A stretch of 5,076 bases of DNA from Bacteroidales bacterium (GTDB taxonomy: Bacteria; Bacteroidota; Bacteroidia; Bacteroidales; JAADJA01). The translations under genes were made by a program, and so were the position numbers. Within the stretch, counting starts at the first letter, position 1. Every line of letters begins with the position of its first letter. The stretch lies in the NCBI GenBank assembly GCA_030635465.1, contig DAOVYU010000137.1, positions 1 through 5,076 of the forward strand. Direction: 5' to 3'. The notes beneath the pieces are model-generated. The model was not told the origin of the DNA. It searched no databases and saw nothing but the letters and a program-made list of their open reading frames with translations. Below are positions 4,735 through 5,076 of this stretch, piece by piece.

Positions 4735-5076
4735 TTATGTTGTCTCAGTGGTTTCCGCATCTGCATCAGCGCCAGTGGCGGGGGCTTTTTTTGATTCCCC
4801 CTGTGTCCCCTCTTCGGCCCCTGCGGTGTCTTTCGCCTCGGCAGCCGTATCATCGGACAGCATCTCCTCGCCAATACGCGCCAGCGAGGCCAGACGGTCG
4901 TTCTTGTGCAGGCCTATGACCTTCACCCCCTGGGTGCCCCTGCCCACGTTTGATATGGAGCCCGCCGCCATGCGCACCACCTTGCCCCTGGCGGTCAGCA
5001 GCATCAGCTCGTCCTTGTCGCGCACGCCCGTAAGGGCGACCACCTTCCCGTTGCGCCCCGAGGTCTTTATGTTTAT
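4735..5076 (-). CDS. gyrA: DNA gyrase subunit A, C-terminal fragment
   Basis: The last 113 codons of a gene whose 5' part lies beyond the right edge; the frame is open through 5076, so the GTG at 5043 is an internal codon. The opening INIKTSGRNGKVV, then DELMLLTARGKVVRM, GRGTQGVKVI and DRLASLARI are the final blade of the GyrA C-terminal beta-pinwheel, which wraps DNA so that gyrase can introduce negative supercoils. After it comes a tail of about 44 residues rich in Ala, Glu, Asp and Thr, typical of the variable acidic GyrA end. The GyrA box and catalytic domain are not in view. ParC is less likely because of the close match to GyrA blades. G+C is about 66% against roughly 27-38% in samples of the neighbouring genes, so this gene probably belongs to another genome. 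The source phylum cannot be decided from this fragment. Confidence 0.85.
   Translation of the reverse strand: MNIKTSGRNGKVVALTGVRDKDELMLLTARGKVVRMAAGSISNVGRGTQGVKVIGLHKNDRLASLARIGEEMLSDDTAAEAKDTAGAEEGTQGESKKAPATGADADAETTETT

Noticed and set aside
4768..4788. A GC-rich palindrome followed by seven Ts on the plus strand, resembling a rho-independent terminator
   Set aside because: It lies inside the gyrA coding sequence and encodes its Lys-Lys-Ala-Pro-Ala-Thr-Gly tail. No plus-strand gene upstream would use it apart from the djlA-like gene, which has its own hairpin 120 bases earlier.
4692..4919. Overlapping open frames on both strands in the GC-rich right end (4692-4874 minus, 4725-4919 plus)
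   Set aside because: They are shadows of the gyrA frame, which has clear GyrA blade motifs. High G+C removes stop codons in the other frames.
1..5076. CRISPR arrays, tRNA or rRNA genes, insertion sequences, toxin-antitoxin or defence genes
   Set aside because: Reading both strands I found no regularly spaced repeats, tRNA-like cloverleaf, transposase motifs or paired small genes. The intergenic spaces are accounted for by promoters, hairpins and one short repeat.

Overview
The window reads as two unrelated pieces of bacterial DNA joined near position 4700. Positions 1 to about 4670 are AT-rich and look like a Bacteroidetes genome. They carry a DUF4290 gene (a family I know only from that phylum), several matches to the Bacteroidetes promoter form (TTG, 17-23 nt, TAnnTTTG), and A/T-rich leaders mostly without Shine-Dalgarno sites. 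A 60-base sample gives 27% G+C at 2221-2280 and 38% at 4381-4440. Positions 4735-5076 are about 66% G+C (hand count over 4801-5040) and hold the 3' end of a gyrA gene on the minus strand. A core gene with such different composition, meeting the rest at an intergenic repeat, is most simply explained by a chimeric contig; gene transfer is the less likely alternative.

Layout: a possible tail of a plus-strand gene (to 65) converges on the DUF4290 gene (70-696, minus). A 378-bp divergent spacer (697-1074) holds candidate promoters for both sides and several AT-rich inverted repeats. Next comes a two-gene plus-strand operon: lysine-ketoglutarate reductase (1075-2382) and, 21 bp later, saccharopine dehydrogenase (2404-3756). 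Together they encode the two reactions of the saccharopine route of lysine breakdown, which animals carry as one fused protein (AASS); the gene break here falls at the animal fusion junction. The operon ends in a strong rho-independent terminator (3782-3817). The promoter of the next gene, a DjlA-like membrane-anchored TerB/J-domain co-chaperone (3854-4609), appears to start inside that hairpin.

After the djlA-like gene come a long AT-rich inverted repeat spanning its stop codon, a short intergenic repeat (4646-4672), an unassigned stretch in which the composition changes, and the gyrA fragment.

How the genes work together: LKR turns lysine, 2-oxoglutarate and NADPH into saccharopine. SDH splits saccharopine into glutamate and aminoadipate semialdehyde. 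The semialdehyde dehydrogenase that would follow is not in the window. The DUF4290 and djlA-like genes show no functional link to lysine metabolism. I found no mobile element, CRISPR array, RNA gene or defence system, and no evidence for a new multi-gene system. The points most worth following up are the composition break at the repeat and the cleanly split AASS operon.
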